The notes under the pieces: generated by a model
The model's database searches: none
What the model saw: only the letters and a program-made list of their open reading frames with translations
Told to the model about the DNA's origin: nothing
Position numbers and translations under genes: made by a program
Shown: one piece after another, positions 1 through 7,504 of the stretch
How the letters are laid out: every line of letters begins with the position of its first letter
How positions within the stretch are numbered: position 1 is the first letter of the stretch
Source of the DNA: Bacillota bacterium
Lineage (GTDB): Bacteria; Bacillota; Clostridia; Lachnospirales; Cellulosilyticaceae
NCBI GenBank assembly: GCA_023393125.1
Contig: JAEWMQ010000105.1
Coordinates: 1-13,822 of the forward strand
Direction: 5' to 3'
DNA: 13,822 nucleotides

Positions 1-3000
1 CCCTTGATATGGTGCCAATGTAGGTAAAGTTGTTATAAGATCTGCCTTACCTGTAAGGATATAACTCCCTAAGCGATCAACTTCTATGCCAAACCCTACA
101 CCAACTTGATAACTTTCTACATTTAACCATCCACCCTTATAATAATAGGCCTCTGCTACGAAGGCATCCACATTACTAGTTAATAGCATTGACTTATTAA
201 GCTCATTGATGTTTACTATTCTCCTAGTCTGACGATCCATAATTTTATCTACTTGTTTTGCATGACTCGTTTCAATATCTTGAATCGCATCTGTTATTAA
301 TCCATTTAAAACATCTTCTGCAACAGTACCTTTATAAATTACTTTTTCTAATTCAGTAATAAATCCCTTTCTCTCGTTGGCAGTAATTTCATCTAGACTT
401 ACCATAATATCATCTTCGGTAAGTACATCTTCTTGTTTCATATAAACTAATTCTAAATTAATATTAATCTTTGGTGTCAGCGGACTCTGTCCATTAATAG
501 GCTCTGTATACTTCTGAGTATAAAACTCTATAGCCACATAATAATCTTCAACCTCTTTATCATTTATCTTCGCAATAGTACTCTTAATAGCTTCATTCTC
601 TGTTGTTAATGTATATGGCCTAATATTAAGTGTTTGATTACCTATAGTTGCCTTAATGACAGTATTACTACTTTCCCCCTCTATCATAATTGCTGCTGGC
701 ATATAATAATACAAGGAGGTTGCGCCTTCATCAGCTATTAATTGGTATTCTTTTTGAGAGCCTAGCTCAGTCTTTAAATAAGTCTCTCTATATTTATAAG
801 TCTTTCCTTCTTGTACTACCCAATAAGGCCTTCTCCTCAATTTTTCTACTTCTGTATCAAATCTTTTTAAATACTCTTCAAATTTATCATCTTTCTCTTG
901 TTCTTCTTCATCATATTCTGTTCTAATATAAATTATATTAGAGTAAAGTGATTTCTGATAACTCCCTGCAATCATCTCTTTCGTTTTATCTAACATGCAT
1001 ACTTTGATATTATATCTTTTACCCGGCTTTAAACCTGTTATTTTATATTCATAATAGGTATAGCCCTCTGGTGTATTCTCTCGATTTTGTTTAAGAAGTA
1101 TCTTATTTCCCTCAGCTACAACTCCCCAATCCGTTTGCTCCTCTGATTGAATAGCTATTTCAAAATCATATAGGCTAGGGACATCTCCTAATGGTGCCTT
1201 TGCTAAAAAGCTGATAGTAGTTGTTGTTTTATCAGTTGCTACAGCTTGTAAGTCAATTGGCTTCTCTATATTTTTAGTGGTAATAGGTTGCATAATCCAC
1301 TCAGAGTATTTTCCATTATAGGATGTACGTACATAGTAATAGTAGATTGTATTGGGTTGTAATGTATCATCTATTAATTCATAAACTATCTTAGTCCCAT
1401 CCTGCTCTTCTTTTGAGACTTTCTTATAATCATCTTTATCAAAAGTGATGAGATCCTTCCTGTTAACTTTTCCTATAATATCCTTTAAATTCAAGCTTCT
1501 TTCTGAAATAATTTGAGATGTTAACTTAGTATCTGTTACTCGAATAATTTCATAATTAACTTTAGTCCAATCATTATCTTTAGGTGTAAAATCAGGATCC
1601 TTCCAATTAAGTACTGCAGTTGTGTTATCTTCTGATTTAGCAGTATAATCTTTTGGTGCTGGTGGCGTATTCTCATCCTCTGTTGGTGGTTTAGGCTCTG
1701 TTGTTGCCGTAAAGCCATATGCCTTGGAGAATAATGAATAATCAGCATACTCTAATCCTGACTGTAATATGCCGTCTTTGTCTAATCTCTGTTTATCTAA
1801 TCTTACGCGAATACGAATATGGTATGTTTGATTTGGATCTAAATCCTTTAATTCAAATTTAGGTTTTTTCTCTGTATTATCAGACACATTTGAACCATCT
1901 AATGGATTATAGCTATAATCTATCTTAATAATTTTACCATCTCTTAGGGCATCAATTATCGATAACTCCTCTTCTGCAATCAAACTGTCTTTCCCACTAA
2001 CCTCATTATTATTTTCTGTTAAGGTACCAGTTGGGGTGTCTGGCCTAAAATTAATGACTTTCTTATCTTTAAGCTTATTAACGACTGTCTCATTTTGCAT
2101 ATCTTCAATTAATTGTAGTAGCTCGGAATCAGTCTGCTTATTTTCTTTTTTACTATTATCACTTGTATAGGTTTCTTGATAAAGATAAATTTCGTAGGTA
2201 CCAGGTAATTTCACATTGCCTAAACGAGATACAAGCTCCCAATTTCCTGGTTCTAACATCATCTGATAAAATTTTCCAATAGAAACATTATTAAATTCAA
2301 CTTTATGACCTACTGTATTTGTACCTACAGTATTTTCACCTTTAATTTCATGTGGCACAGGTACTACTTCTGTAGTTATATCTAGAGTCAAAGAATAAAC
2401 CTGTGACTCATCTCCTTCATTTAATCTCTTTGTAGGTGAAACAGAATCAACAATGGCTTTCATACTTAAATAATAAACCCCTGGCACACTATAAGATAAT
2501 CCATCTTTTTGAACAATTGTATCTAAACTTGGATAATTATATGCCTTATCTCCATCCTTATCTAATTCTAGATTTGTCCACCAATCACTTTTCACATCTT
2601 TTAATTTTACTTTTTTAGCAGTAAAAAGCTTATCTGTGTCATTATATTCTACTGGTATCTTATCTTTTCCTTGATATAAATACGCCACAACCTCTTTATT
2701 ATCTATGTCATACTGAATCTGTACGACACCTAGTAAACTCTTAGCGGTACGCAGAGAATTATATAAGTAGAGTTCATAATATAAGTCACCTTTCTTATAT
2801 TCCTTTCCATCAGCACCTTTATCTACTAAAGTATTTAATAAATCTTCTCTTGCAGGCGCACTCCATACAATATCAAATCCTGCAGACTCTAATCTTTTTG
2901 CTTCATCCATCTCAGGGATAACATAAATATTATTAACATCTCGAATTTGTGGAATACTTGGTTTAATAACTACATCTCCACCTTGTGGATTATATATTAA

Positions 3001-4515
3001 TTGCTGTGAAACAAATGGATTATCTTCATTAATTACTGCTTTAATTAAAAATGTAGATTCTTCACGGCTTGGAATCGAAATAGTTAAAATATCATCTGGA
3101 TGTGCTGAATCATAGGTATATGGATATGAACCTTGTAAGTCTGTAGCTTCATTAATCTCCCCTGTACCAGCTCTTTTATACACCTTATAAGTAATCTCTC
3201 CTGTGTATTTGTAAGGCTCAATATCTAGAGATGTTTCTCCTACTTTAGATTGGGTAGGAATAAATTTCAAATATGTATATCCTGTCTTTAAACTAATATC
3301 CCCTGTATTGATCTTTACAGCTGAACTCATTCCCTCTGCTTTAATACTTCCTTCTAGTCTGATAGTTCCTCCTATAAGCATGCTTTCTTTAAGGGTTTCC
3401 CATGTAACTACATGCTTTTTCATTTCAGCTGATACATAATTATCCTCTCGTGCCAAGTAAACTGCTACCTTATCCCCCAATAATGTAGCATATTTATTAG
3501 GATTTCCTCCTGCAGTAATGATATTCCCTGTTAATATGCCACCTGCTGTAGGTATAATATTTGTTGCACTTCCAGCTAAAGTAAAACTTAATAAAACCTC
3601 ATTCTCTTTATTCTTATCATTTGGTTCTAGTATAGTATATAAATCTAATGTGACTTTTAAGTTATTACCTTCCATTTCACTAATCGCTTCAAATTTACCA
3701 TTACTATTTCTTTTTTTAGGTCTTTCAAATTCTACTTTAACACCTGGTTTCTCTCCTGCTGTTTCACCTGGACTATAAACCTCTTTCTTTGTATCTAATG
3801 TTCCATCATCTTTTAATTGTGTAGGCGTAATAGAAACATCTGATAACCCTCTAAATACGATAGCTACATCTGTATCTAGTCCATGCTTTAATGTGAAATC
3901 TGTAATATTTCCTTTACTGATTCCGTTTGTCCATACCTTAATATTGTTATCTTCTCCCTTGATTAAAATCTTTAAAGATTTTCCCACTACTAAACTTAGC
4001 TCTTTTGTACTTTGTGGTACATTAATAACTGGTCTTCCTATTTCTGCTGTGAAAGTACCCTTTTGAACTGCTCCATATACACCTGTATAACCAAACAAGT
4101 GTTGTTGATAATCTATATTCTCTATTCTTACGCCACGACTATTAAATACTTCTGTTTTTAGAATCATAGCATTAGGCTTTGAAATAATGTTACTATCACT
4201 TATAGGCTCTCCTTCTTTATAACCCTCTCCGACCCTAAGTGTAATCACTACTTTACTAGTATCCCCTTGATTCTCTGCTACTTCTTCTGTATAATACGTT
4301 AACTCATATGTACCGCCCTCTGAAATATTCCACTGCATAGTTGCTTCCTCTGCATCCTTGCTCATCGCTGTGTTAGCATTTATCCCGCTAGTGGTCTCTA
4401 TTAACTTGGTAGCCAATGAATAAAGTTTAAGTTCATTAGCTGCATATAATGTTTTATTAGGTAATAACCCTATAATCATTAGCACACTTAATAATAAAGC
4501 CATTGTTTTTCTCAC
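1..4515 (-). CDS. Very large secreted fibronectin type III-like surface protein, 3' end beyond window
   Basis: An uninterrupted reading frame of 1505 codons runs to the left edge of the window without a stop codon; I checked every triplet. The GTG start at 4515 is chosen because AGAGGGGG lies 7 bases upstream; an in-frame ATG at 4503 is too far from that site. Residues 1-25 form a signal peptide: positive VRKT, a hydrophobic core, then cleavage probably after LYA. Residues about 26-500 are beta-rich, Gly/Thr/Lys-rich and unassigned. Fibronectin type III-like segments are likely at about 519-620 and 820-940 (weak) and at about 951-1080 and 1086-1200 (clearer, with Pro-rich starts, YYYYVRTSYNGKYSEW and LKPGKRYNIKV). 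A highly charged linker (about 1202-1229) and about 275 further residues follow. The protein is presumably exported and cell-surface or extracellular. S-layer homology repeats or a sortase signal may lie past the edge but cannot be seen. No catalytic motif was recognised, so the function is unknown. Confidence 0.85.
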   Translation of the reverse strand, partial: MRKTMALLLSVLMIIGLLPNKTLYAANELKLYSLATKLIETTSGINANTAMSKDAEEATMQWNISEGGTYELTYYTEEVAENQGDTSKVVITLRVGEGYKEGEPISDSNIISKPNAMILKTEVFNSRGVRIENIDYQQHLFGYTGVYGAVQKGTFTAEIGRPVINVPQSTKELSLVVGKSLKILIKGEDNNIKVWTNGISKGNITDFTLKHGLDTDVAIVFRGLSDVSITPTQLKDDGTLDTKKEVYSPGETAGEKPGVKVEFERPKKRNSNGKFEAISEMEGNNLKVTLDLYTILEPNDKNKENEVLLSFTLAGSATNIIPTAGGILTGNIITAGGNPNKYATLLGDKVAVYLAREDNYVSAEMKKHVVTWETLKESMLIGGTIRLEGSIKAEGMSSAVKINTGDISLKTGYTYLKFIPTQSKVGETSLDIEPYKYTGEITYKVYKRAGTGEINEATDLQGSYPYTYDSAHPDDILTISIPSREESTFLIKAVINEDNPFVSQQLIYNPQGGDVVIKPSIPQIRDVNNIYVIPEMDEAKRLESAGFDIVWSAPAREDLLNTLVDKGADGKEYKKGDLYYELYLYNSLRTAKSLLGVVQIQYDIDNKEVVAYLYQGKDKIPVEYNDTDKLFTAKKVKLKDVKSDWWTNLELDKDGDKAYNYPSLDTIVQKDGLSYSVPGVYYLSMKAIVDSVSPTKRLNEGDESQVYSLTLDITTEVVPVPHEIKGENTVGTNTVGHKVEFNNVSIGKFYQMMLEPGNWELVSRLGNVKLPGTYEIYLYQETYTSDNSKKENKQTDSELLQLIEDMQNETVVNKLKDKKVINFRPDTPTGTLTENNNEVSGKDSLIAEEELSIIDALRDGKIIKIDYSYNPLDGSNVSDNTEKKPKFELKDLDPNQTYHIRIRVRLDKQRLDKDGILQSGLEYADYSLFSKAYGFTATTEPKPPTEDENTPPAPKDYTAKSEDNTTAVLNWKDPDFTPKDNDWTKVNYEIIRVTDTKLTSQIISERSLNLKDIIGKVNRKDLITFDKDDYKKVSKEEQDGTKIVYELIDDTLQPNTIYYYYVRTSYNGKYSEWIMQPITTKNIEKPIDLQAVATDKTTTTISFLAKAPLGDVPSLYDFEIAIQSEEQTDWGVVAEGNKILLKQNRENTPEGYTYYEYKITGLKPGKRYNIKVCMLDKTKEMIAGSYQKSLYSNIIYIRTEYDEEEQEKDDKFEEYLKRFDTEVEKLRRRPYWVVQEGKTYKYRETYLKTELGSQKEYQLIADEGATSLYYYMPAAIMIEGESSNTVIKATIGNQTLNIRPYTLTTENEAIKSTIAKINDKEVEDYYVAIEFYTQKYTEPINGQSPLTPKININLELVYMKQEDVLTEDDIMVSLDEITANERKGFITELEKVIYKGTVAEDVLNGLITDAIQDIETSHAKQVDKIMDRQTRRIVNINELNKSMLLTSNVDAFVAEAYYYKGGWLNVESYQVGVGFGIEVDRLGSYILTGKADLITTLPTLAPYQG

Positions 4516-4522
4516 TATGTTT

Positions 4523-4530
4523 CCCCCTCT
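4523..4530 (-). promoter_or_regulatory. Ribosome binding site deciding the GTG start of the surface protein gene
   Basis: On the minus strand AGAGGGGG is followed by a 7-base spacer and GTG at 4515. The next in-frame ATG (4503) would have a spacer of 19 bases. The site therefore supports GTG initiation, which also gives the signal peptide its positively charged N-terminus (Arg2, Lys3). Confidence 0.75.
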
Positions 4531-4532
4531 AA

Positions 4533-4559
4533 TGTAAATTCTATTTTTGTCCATTTACA
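4533..4559 (-). repeat. Inverted repeat TGTAAAT-13 nt-ATTTACA in the 5' leader
   Basis: Two perfect 7-base arms (4533-4539 and 4553-4559) are separated by 13 bases. The repeat ends 3 bases before the AGAGGGGG ribosome site of the surface protein gene. It could be a repressor operator or an mRNA leader hairpin that affects translation. The arms are visible; a regulatory role is inference. Confidence 0.4.
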
Positions 4560-4696
4560 GACTGATACTTATAAAATATATCGGCTTTTTAATAAATTAG
4601 ATTAATTCTTTTGTCTTAAAACCCAATCTTTTTACATACATAATTACTAATTAGCTAACTATATACATAAAAAAATAGCTTATTTTCTAGGTAACA

Positions 4697-4744
4697 AAAA
4701 AAGTTATTAGGAATCTAGATATCTAGATTCTTAATAACTTTTTT
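4697..4744 (-). terminator. Long AT-rich terminator hairpin overlapping the end of mutY
   Basis: Arms 4697-4720 and 4721-4744 form a 24-bp inverted repeat with one mismatch (4710/4731) and no spacer. The inner 20 bases around 4720/4721 are a perfect palindrome. Transcribed leftward, the stem ends in a run of seven U residues. The last mutY codons and its TAG stop (4715-4717) lie inside the stem. The stem is poor in GC, but its length and the T-run make factor-independent termination likely. In the rightward direction it also ends in six T residues, so it could act both ways. Confidence 0.7.
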
Positions 4745-5743
4745 AAATGCAGTGGCTATAGGAATTTGTTTCATCTCCTCTATATTAAAATACTCAAATA
4801 GTTCATCATTTACTTTAACTTCCTTTAATAATAGCTCCACCTTTTGGGACCATTTGATAACAACTGGTTCCATTTGCCATTTTTTATGAGTGAAAATATG
4901 CTTTACTGATTCTAGTTGCTGATGCTTATAATCCTTTAGTGTACTTTTTTCCCAAACTTCCTTCTCTACCATAGGAAATCCCCATAAATTCGCAAGTAAT
5001 CCCTCTTCTGGCCTCTTCTCCATACTAAATCTTTCGCCCTTTTGAAGAATCACTATCATGTAATTTTCAGCTTTTGCCTTTACTTTCTTTGCTTTTATTG
5101 GATAATCCTCTTGTACACCATAAAGATATGCTTCACATATACTCTGCATAGGACAATTTTCACACTTAGGATTTTTAGGTGTGCAAATTAAGGCTCCTAA
5201 TTCCATAAGTGCTTGATTAAAACGATTTGGATCATCCGGCATTAATTCCATGACCTTATCTTCGAAAATCTTTCTATTTTTAGCAATACCTATATCATCA
5301 GCAATTCTAAACTGTCTTGCTAATATCCTCATCACATTACCATCAACTGCAGGAAGGGGAATGTGAAAAGCAATACTGCATACTGCACCTAAGGTGTATG
5401 GTCCAATACTAGGAATCCCTTTTACTAACTGAGGATCTCTTGGAAATTCCCCATCCCATCTCTCATCAATAAGTTTAGCCCCTTTTTGTAAATTTTCAGC
5501 TCTTCTATAATAGCCTAACCCTTGCCAATAATGATGTACTTCCTCCAAGCTAGCACTTGCCAAATCATGCACAGTAGGAAAGCGCTCTATAAATCTAATA
5601 TAATAAGGAATCACTGTATCCACTTGAGTTTGCTGAAGCATGACTTCTGATACCCAAATACAATACGGGTCAGAAGTTCTCCTCCAAGGCATATCTCTTT
5701 TATTTTCATCAAACCATTTTAGTATTAAATCTGCATAAGTCAT
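4715..5743 (-). CDS. mutY: A/G-specific adenine DNA glycosylase MutY
   Basis: A base-excision repair enzyme that removes adenine mispaired with 8-oxoguanine, acting on chromosomal DNA in the cytoplasm. The 342-residue product has the full family layout. The N-terminal helix-hairpin-helix glycosylase domain has the catalytic Glu33 in SEVMLQQTQV. The hairpin motif is near GIPSIGPYTLGA (109-120), and the catalytic Asp134 is in AVDGNV. A [4Fe-4S] loop uses Cys187, 194, 197 and 203 with the exact C-X6-C-X2-C-X5-C spacing. The C-terminal part from about 215 is the NUDIX-like domain that recognises 8-oxoguanine. I chose ATG at 5743 because AGAGGA sits 7 bases upstream. An in-frame TTG at 5767 would add 8 residues but has no ribosome site. 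Length is normal. The gene appears monocistronic, separated from its neighbours by 226 bp upstream and a terminator downstream. Confidence 0.95.
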   Translation of the reverse strand: MTYADLILKWFDENKRDMPWRRTSDPYCIWVSEVMLQQTQVDTVIPYYIRFIERFPTVHDLASASLEEVHHYWQGLGYYRRAENLQKGAKLIDERWDGEFPRDPQLVKGIPSIGPYTLGAVCSIAFHIPLPAVDGNVMRILARQFRIADDIGIAKNRKIFEDKVMELMPDDPNRFNQALMELGALICTPKNPKCENCPMQSICEAYLYGVQEDYPIKAKKVKAKAENYMIVILQKGERFSMEKRPEEGLLANLWGFPMVEKEVWEKSTLKDYKHQQLESVKHIFTHKKWQMEPVVIKWSQKVELLLKEVKVNDELFEYFNIEEMKQIPIATAFKKVIKNLDI

Positions 5744-5969
5744 TTTAAAATCCTCTCTCACTATCAACTTGCTTTTATTTTCTATTTTCTATTATTTTTA
5801 AAAATCCTACTCTATTTTATACACTTATAACTTACTCGACTTTATTTCCCAGGAAACAACATTCTTCCCGATTACACATAATAAATCTGTAGTTTTATAT
5901 ACATTTAAAGGCTTTTAGCACTCCTTCAATTTTAATTATATATAATATCATCTTTTATGTCTTAGATAG
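5744..5969 (-). other. AT-rich intergenic region upstream of mutY
   Basis: No gene, RNA or clear terminator is visible in these 226 bases. Several A/T-rich TATAAA-like hexamers occur on the minus strand, for example within GTGTATAAAATAG, but none has a matching -35 box at proper spacing. A 12-base palindrome ATTATATATAAT lies at 5935-5946, just downstream of the DJ-1 family gene. It is probably chance in such AT-rich DNA. The mutY promoter is expected here but I cannot place it. Confidence 0.4.
5751..5757 (-). promoter_or_regulatory. Ribosome binding site fixing the mutY start at 5743
   Basis: GAGAGGA-type sequence on the minus strand, 7 bases before ATG at 5743. It lies inside the reading frame that would be used if translation began at the TTG at 5767, which argues against the longer form. 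Confidence 0.65.
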
Positions 5970-6551
5970 TTATTTAAAACCCATAGCACGCTTTACAACT
6001 TCCATTTGCTCCGTAGAGGTTAATTTCTCTAAAAGCTTAAATGCTACACTAGATGCTGTTTCTGGGCAGTATGACGTGATAATATTATCATCAATAACAA
6101 CCGGCTCATTCACCACTTGCACTCCAAACTCTCTAAGCTCTTTTTGACGATAACCATCTCTTAAATGATACGTCGTCGCCTTTCTATTCTCAAGCACACC
6201 ACTCTTTCCAACCGAAAGTGCCCCAACACATATTGTAGCTATTATTTTATTATCCCTATCGAACTGACGTATAAGCTCTAAAAATCTCTCATCATAAGCT
6301 TCTTCATAAAACCCAAACTCTTCAAATCCACCTGGAATCGCCAATGCTACATATTCTGCTACATTAATCTCCTCGATTGTCTTATCTACAATAACCGGAA
6401 TATTAAAAGTACTCATCACCTGTTTTTGAAAACCACAGGTAACTACCTCAATATCATAACCATAATCATTTCTTCCCCAACCCATAACATCCACAAAAGG
6501 AGCAAATTCCATCATTTCAAACCCCTTTGCTAAAAACACTAATAGCTTCAT
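5970..6551 (-). CDS. DJ-1/PfpI family protein (glutamine amidotransferase-like fold)
   Basis: A 193-residue protein close to the usual length of the DJ-1/YajL group (about 190). Members of this group are linked to stress protection, and some are reported to act on glyoxal-modified substrates. The exact reaction of this one cannot be told from sequence. Visible hallmarks are an N-terminal beta strand leading to the conserved Glu12 in AKGFEMMEF, the AIPGGFEE loop, and the nucleophile elbow IATICVGA with the reactive Cys108. Then come GVLENRKATTYH with His129 and a C-terminal SYCPETASSVAFKLLEKL segment. No signal peptide is present, so it should be cytoplasmic. ATG at 6551 is chosen because GGGAGGAG lies 7 bases upstream. 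A TTG two codons earlier (6557) would sit directly against the ribosome site. It is flanked by long non-coding gaps and is probably transcribed alone. Confidence 0.9.
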   Translation of the reverse strand: MKLLVFLAKGFEMMEFAPFVDVMGWGRNDYGYDIEVVTCGFQKQVMSTFNIPVIVDKTIEEINVAEYVALAIPGGFEEFGFYEEAYDERFLELIRQFDRDNKIIATICVGALSVGKSGVLENRKATTYHLRDGYRQKELREFGVQVVNEPVVIDDNIITSYCPETASSVAFKLLEKLTSTEQMEVVKRAMGFK

Positions 6552-6732
6552 CTTCAATCTCCTCCCTGCTCTTAAAATATTATAAAAAGTCTACCACTAT
6601 CCCTCTTTTACGTCTATATAGCGTTTTCATCTAAATATCTATCATCAGCTCTTATTACTGTACAACATTACATTCCTATTACGTTATCACCGTTAAATGC
6701 CTAGTTATTCTTATCTTTAATTTTTAATAACA
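6552..6732 (-). other. AT-rich upstream region of the DJ-1 family gene
   Basis: About 180 bases between the DJ-1 family start and the candidate repeat element. Apart from the ribosome site (6559-6566) and the possible -10 box at 6579-6584, nothing recognisable is present: no open frame with a ribosome site, no RNA gene and no terminator. Confidence 0.4.
6579..6584 (-). promoter_or_regulatory. Possible -10 box (TATAAT) for the DJ-1 family gene
   Basis: A consensus TATAAT on the minus strand would place the transcript start near 6572, giving a leader of about 20 bases that includes the GGGAGGAG ribosome site. No recognisable -35 hexamer is found 16-18 bases upstream, so this is tentative. Confidence 0.3.
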
Positions 6733-7042
6733 TTTTGTAGAAATAAGATTTGTAGAGGCGTTCACGAGAAAAGGGTTGTAGTAATCCTTATGGGTTTTAG
6801 GCTGAGTGTTTGAGCGTTAGCGAGTTTTCAGCCGTTCATAAGGATTACGAATTTAGAGCTTCTTAACAGAGTAAGACAGCAGCTGTAAGCAAGCACACTA
6901 GCCGGACTATATAGCGGTATTCTACTTTACACCTTACTATTCAAATTTCAGTTTATATAAAAATCATAGTATTTTTTAGCAATTTTATTTGAACTAACAC
7001 CCTATCTAGTTGTAGCGTCTCCACAATCCTATTACTACAAAA
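6733..7042. mobile_element. Candidate MITE-like non-coding element with imperfect terminal inverted repeats
   Basis: This gene-free stretch of about 310 bp is bounded by matching inverted ends. The left end (6733-6762, TTTTGTAGAAATAAGATT onward) and the reverse complement of the right end (7042-7014, TTTTGTAGTAATAGGATT onward) agree at about 24 of 29 aligned bases with one single-base gap. Weaker similarity continues inward for roughly 20 more bases (shared GGGT...TAGT). No transposase or other open frame lies inside. A large palindrome (6781-6848) sits in the left half. No convincing target-site duplication flanks the ends. The outermost four bases on the right overlap the stem of the atp terminator, so the true edge may be 6737-7038. 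The repeat structure is seen directly; mobility is inferred. Confidence 0.45.
6781..6848. repeat. Large two-tier palindrome (cruciform/hairpin) with a GCGTTAGCG core
   Basis: The outer arms GTAATCCTTATG (6781-6792) and CATAAGGATTAC (6837-6848) pair perfectly over 12 bp. Inside, GGCTGA (6800-6805) pairs with TCAGCC (6828-6833). The loop contains GAGCGTTAGCGAG. There is no T-run after either arm, so it is not an ordinary terminator. It may be a dispersed palindromic repeat or the structured core of the surrounding element. Confidence 0.6.
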
Positions 7043-7084
7043 GGCACCGAATAAAGGTTTTCAAACCTTTATTCGGTGCCTTTT
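7039..7084 (-). terminator. Terminator of the ATP synthase operon
   Basis: Arms 7039-7060 and 7063-7084 are a perfect 22-bp inverted repeat around a 2-base centre, with a GC-rich block GGCACCG/CGGTGCC. It begins 4 bases beyond the atpC stop and, read leftward, ends in TTTTGTAG. Position and strength fit factor-independent termination of the atp transcript. The symmetrical A/T ends would allow some function in the opposite direction. Confidence 0.9.
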
Positions 7085-7088
7085 CATA

Positions 7089-7490
7089 TTATTTACCTTC
7101 TTTTAAATTGATTCTAGCAATAGCTTTCTTAAGCGCAATCTCAGCACGGAGATGATCCATATTACTGTCTACTAAACGTTTTTCAGCACGTTCTTTTGCT
7201 TTTTTAGCTCTTTCTAAATCAATTTGATCCGCAAACTCAGATGCATCTGTTAAAATTACAACTCTATCTTTAGTAATTTCTGCGAAACCACCTAAAGTTG
7301 TTGCATATTTTTTAACCTCATCTTGTGTATAAGAAAGTGTCTTATATCCAAGAAGTACAACAACTGGTTCATGGTCGTATAATACGCCCATTTCTCCTTC
7401 TGTTGTTGAAAGAATCACTGAATCTACTTCTTCATCTAAAATTGTTTTCATCGGTGTGATGATTTGAAGTCTCATTTTATTTTTTGCCAT
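7089..7490 (-). CDS. atpC: F1Fo ATP synthase subunit epsilon
   Basis: The central-stalk subunit of F1 that couples rotor and catalytic head and can inhibit ATP hydrolysis. The N-terminal beta-sandwich domain (about 1-85) contains the typical GEMGVLYDHEPVV segment. The C-terminal two-helix domain (about 88-133) starts with IDLERAKKAKERAEKRL. This matches the I/L-D-x-x-R-A motif that binds ATP in epsilon of some Bacilli and is thought to control inhibition. Two adjacent ATG codons exist (7493 and 7490). AGGGGG is only 3 bases before the first but 6 before the second, so I take 7490, giving 133 residues. It is the last gene of the operon, 14 bp after atpD and directly before the terminator. Confidence 0.95.
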   Translation of the reverse strand: MAKNKMRLQIITPMKTILDEEVDSVILSTTEGEMGVLYDHEPVVVLLGYKTLSYTQDEVKKYATTLGGFAEITKDRVVILTDASEFADQIDLERAKKAKERAEKRLVDSNMDHLRAEIALKKAIARINLKEGK

Positions 7491-7504
7491 CATTAACCCC
7501 CTAA

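Larger units (their letters stand above)
4516..4696 (-). other. AT-rich intergenic leader region between mutY and the surface protein gene
   Basis: About 180 bases between the mutY terminator and the surface protein start. The region must carry the promoter of the downstream gene if the mutY terminator works. I see no good TTGACA/TATAAT pair. The best weak candidates on the minus strand are AAGACA, 17 bases, TATTAA, and TTTATT, 17 bases, TATAAG. The region also contains a 7-bp inverted repeat just upstream of the ribosome site (listed separately). A second weak U-rich hairpin (AAAATA, loop AGC, TATTTT with T-run) sits close behind the mutY terminator. Confidence 0.4.

Noticed and set aside
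690..926. Open frame on the plus strand inside the surface protein gene (also 2436-2618 and 3518-3778)
   Set aside because: These lie antisense to the long continuous minus-strand frame, have low-complexity Leu/Phe/Ser-rich products, and match no family I recognise.
1536..1748. Minus-strand frame in a second phase inside the surface protein gene
   Set aside because: Overlaps the main frame completely and encodes a biased Gln/His/Ile-rich product; a shadow frame.
5744..5767. Longer MutY starting at TTG 5767
   Set aside because: No ribosome site precedes the TTG, while ATG at 5743 has one at the right distance and gives the normal N-terminus.
5935..5946. Perfect 12-base palindrome ATTATATATAAT as a terminator or operator
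   Set aside because: Pure A/T in very AT-rich DNA, without a GC stem or T-run; expected by chance.
6552..6557. DJ-1 family start at TTG 6557
   Set aside because: The GGGAGGAG ribosome site would be only about one base from it; ATG 6551 has 7-base spacing.
6552..7038. CRISPR array, tRNA or other known RNA gene in the largest gene-free stretch
   Set aside because: No regularly spaced direct repeats, no tRNA cloverleaf with TTCRA arm, and no riboswitch consensus recognised; only inverted repeats are present.
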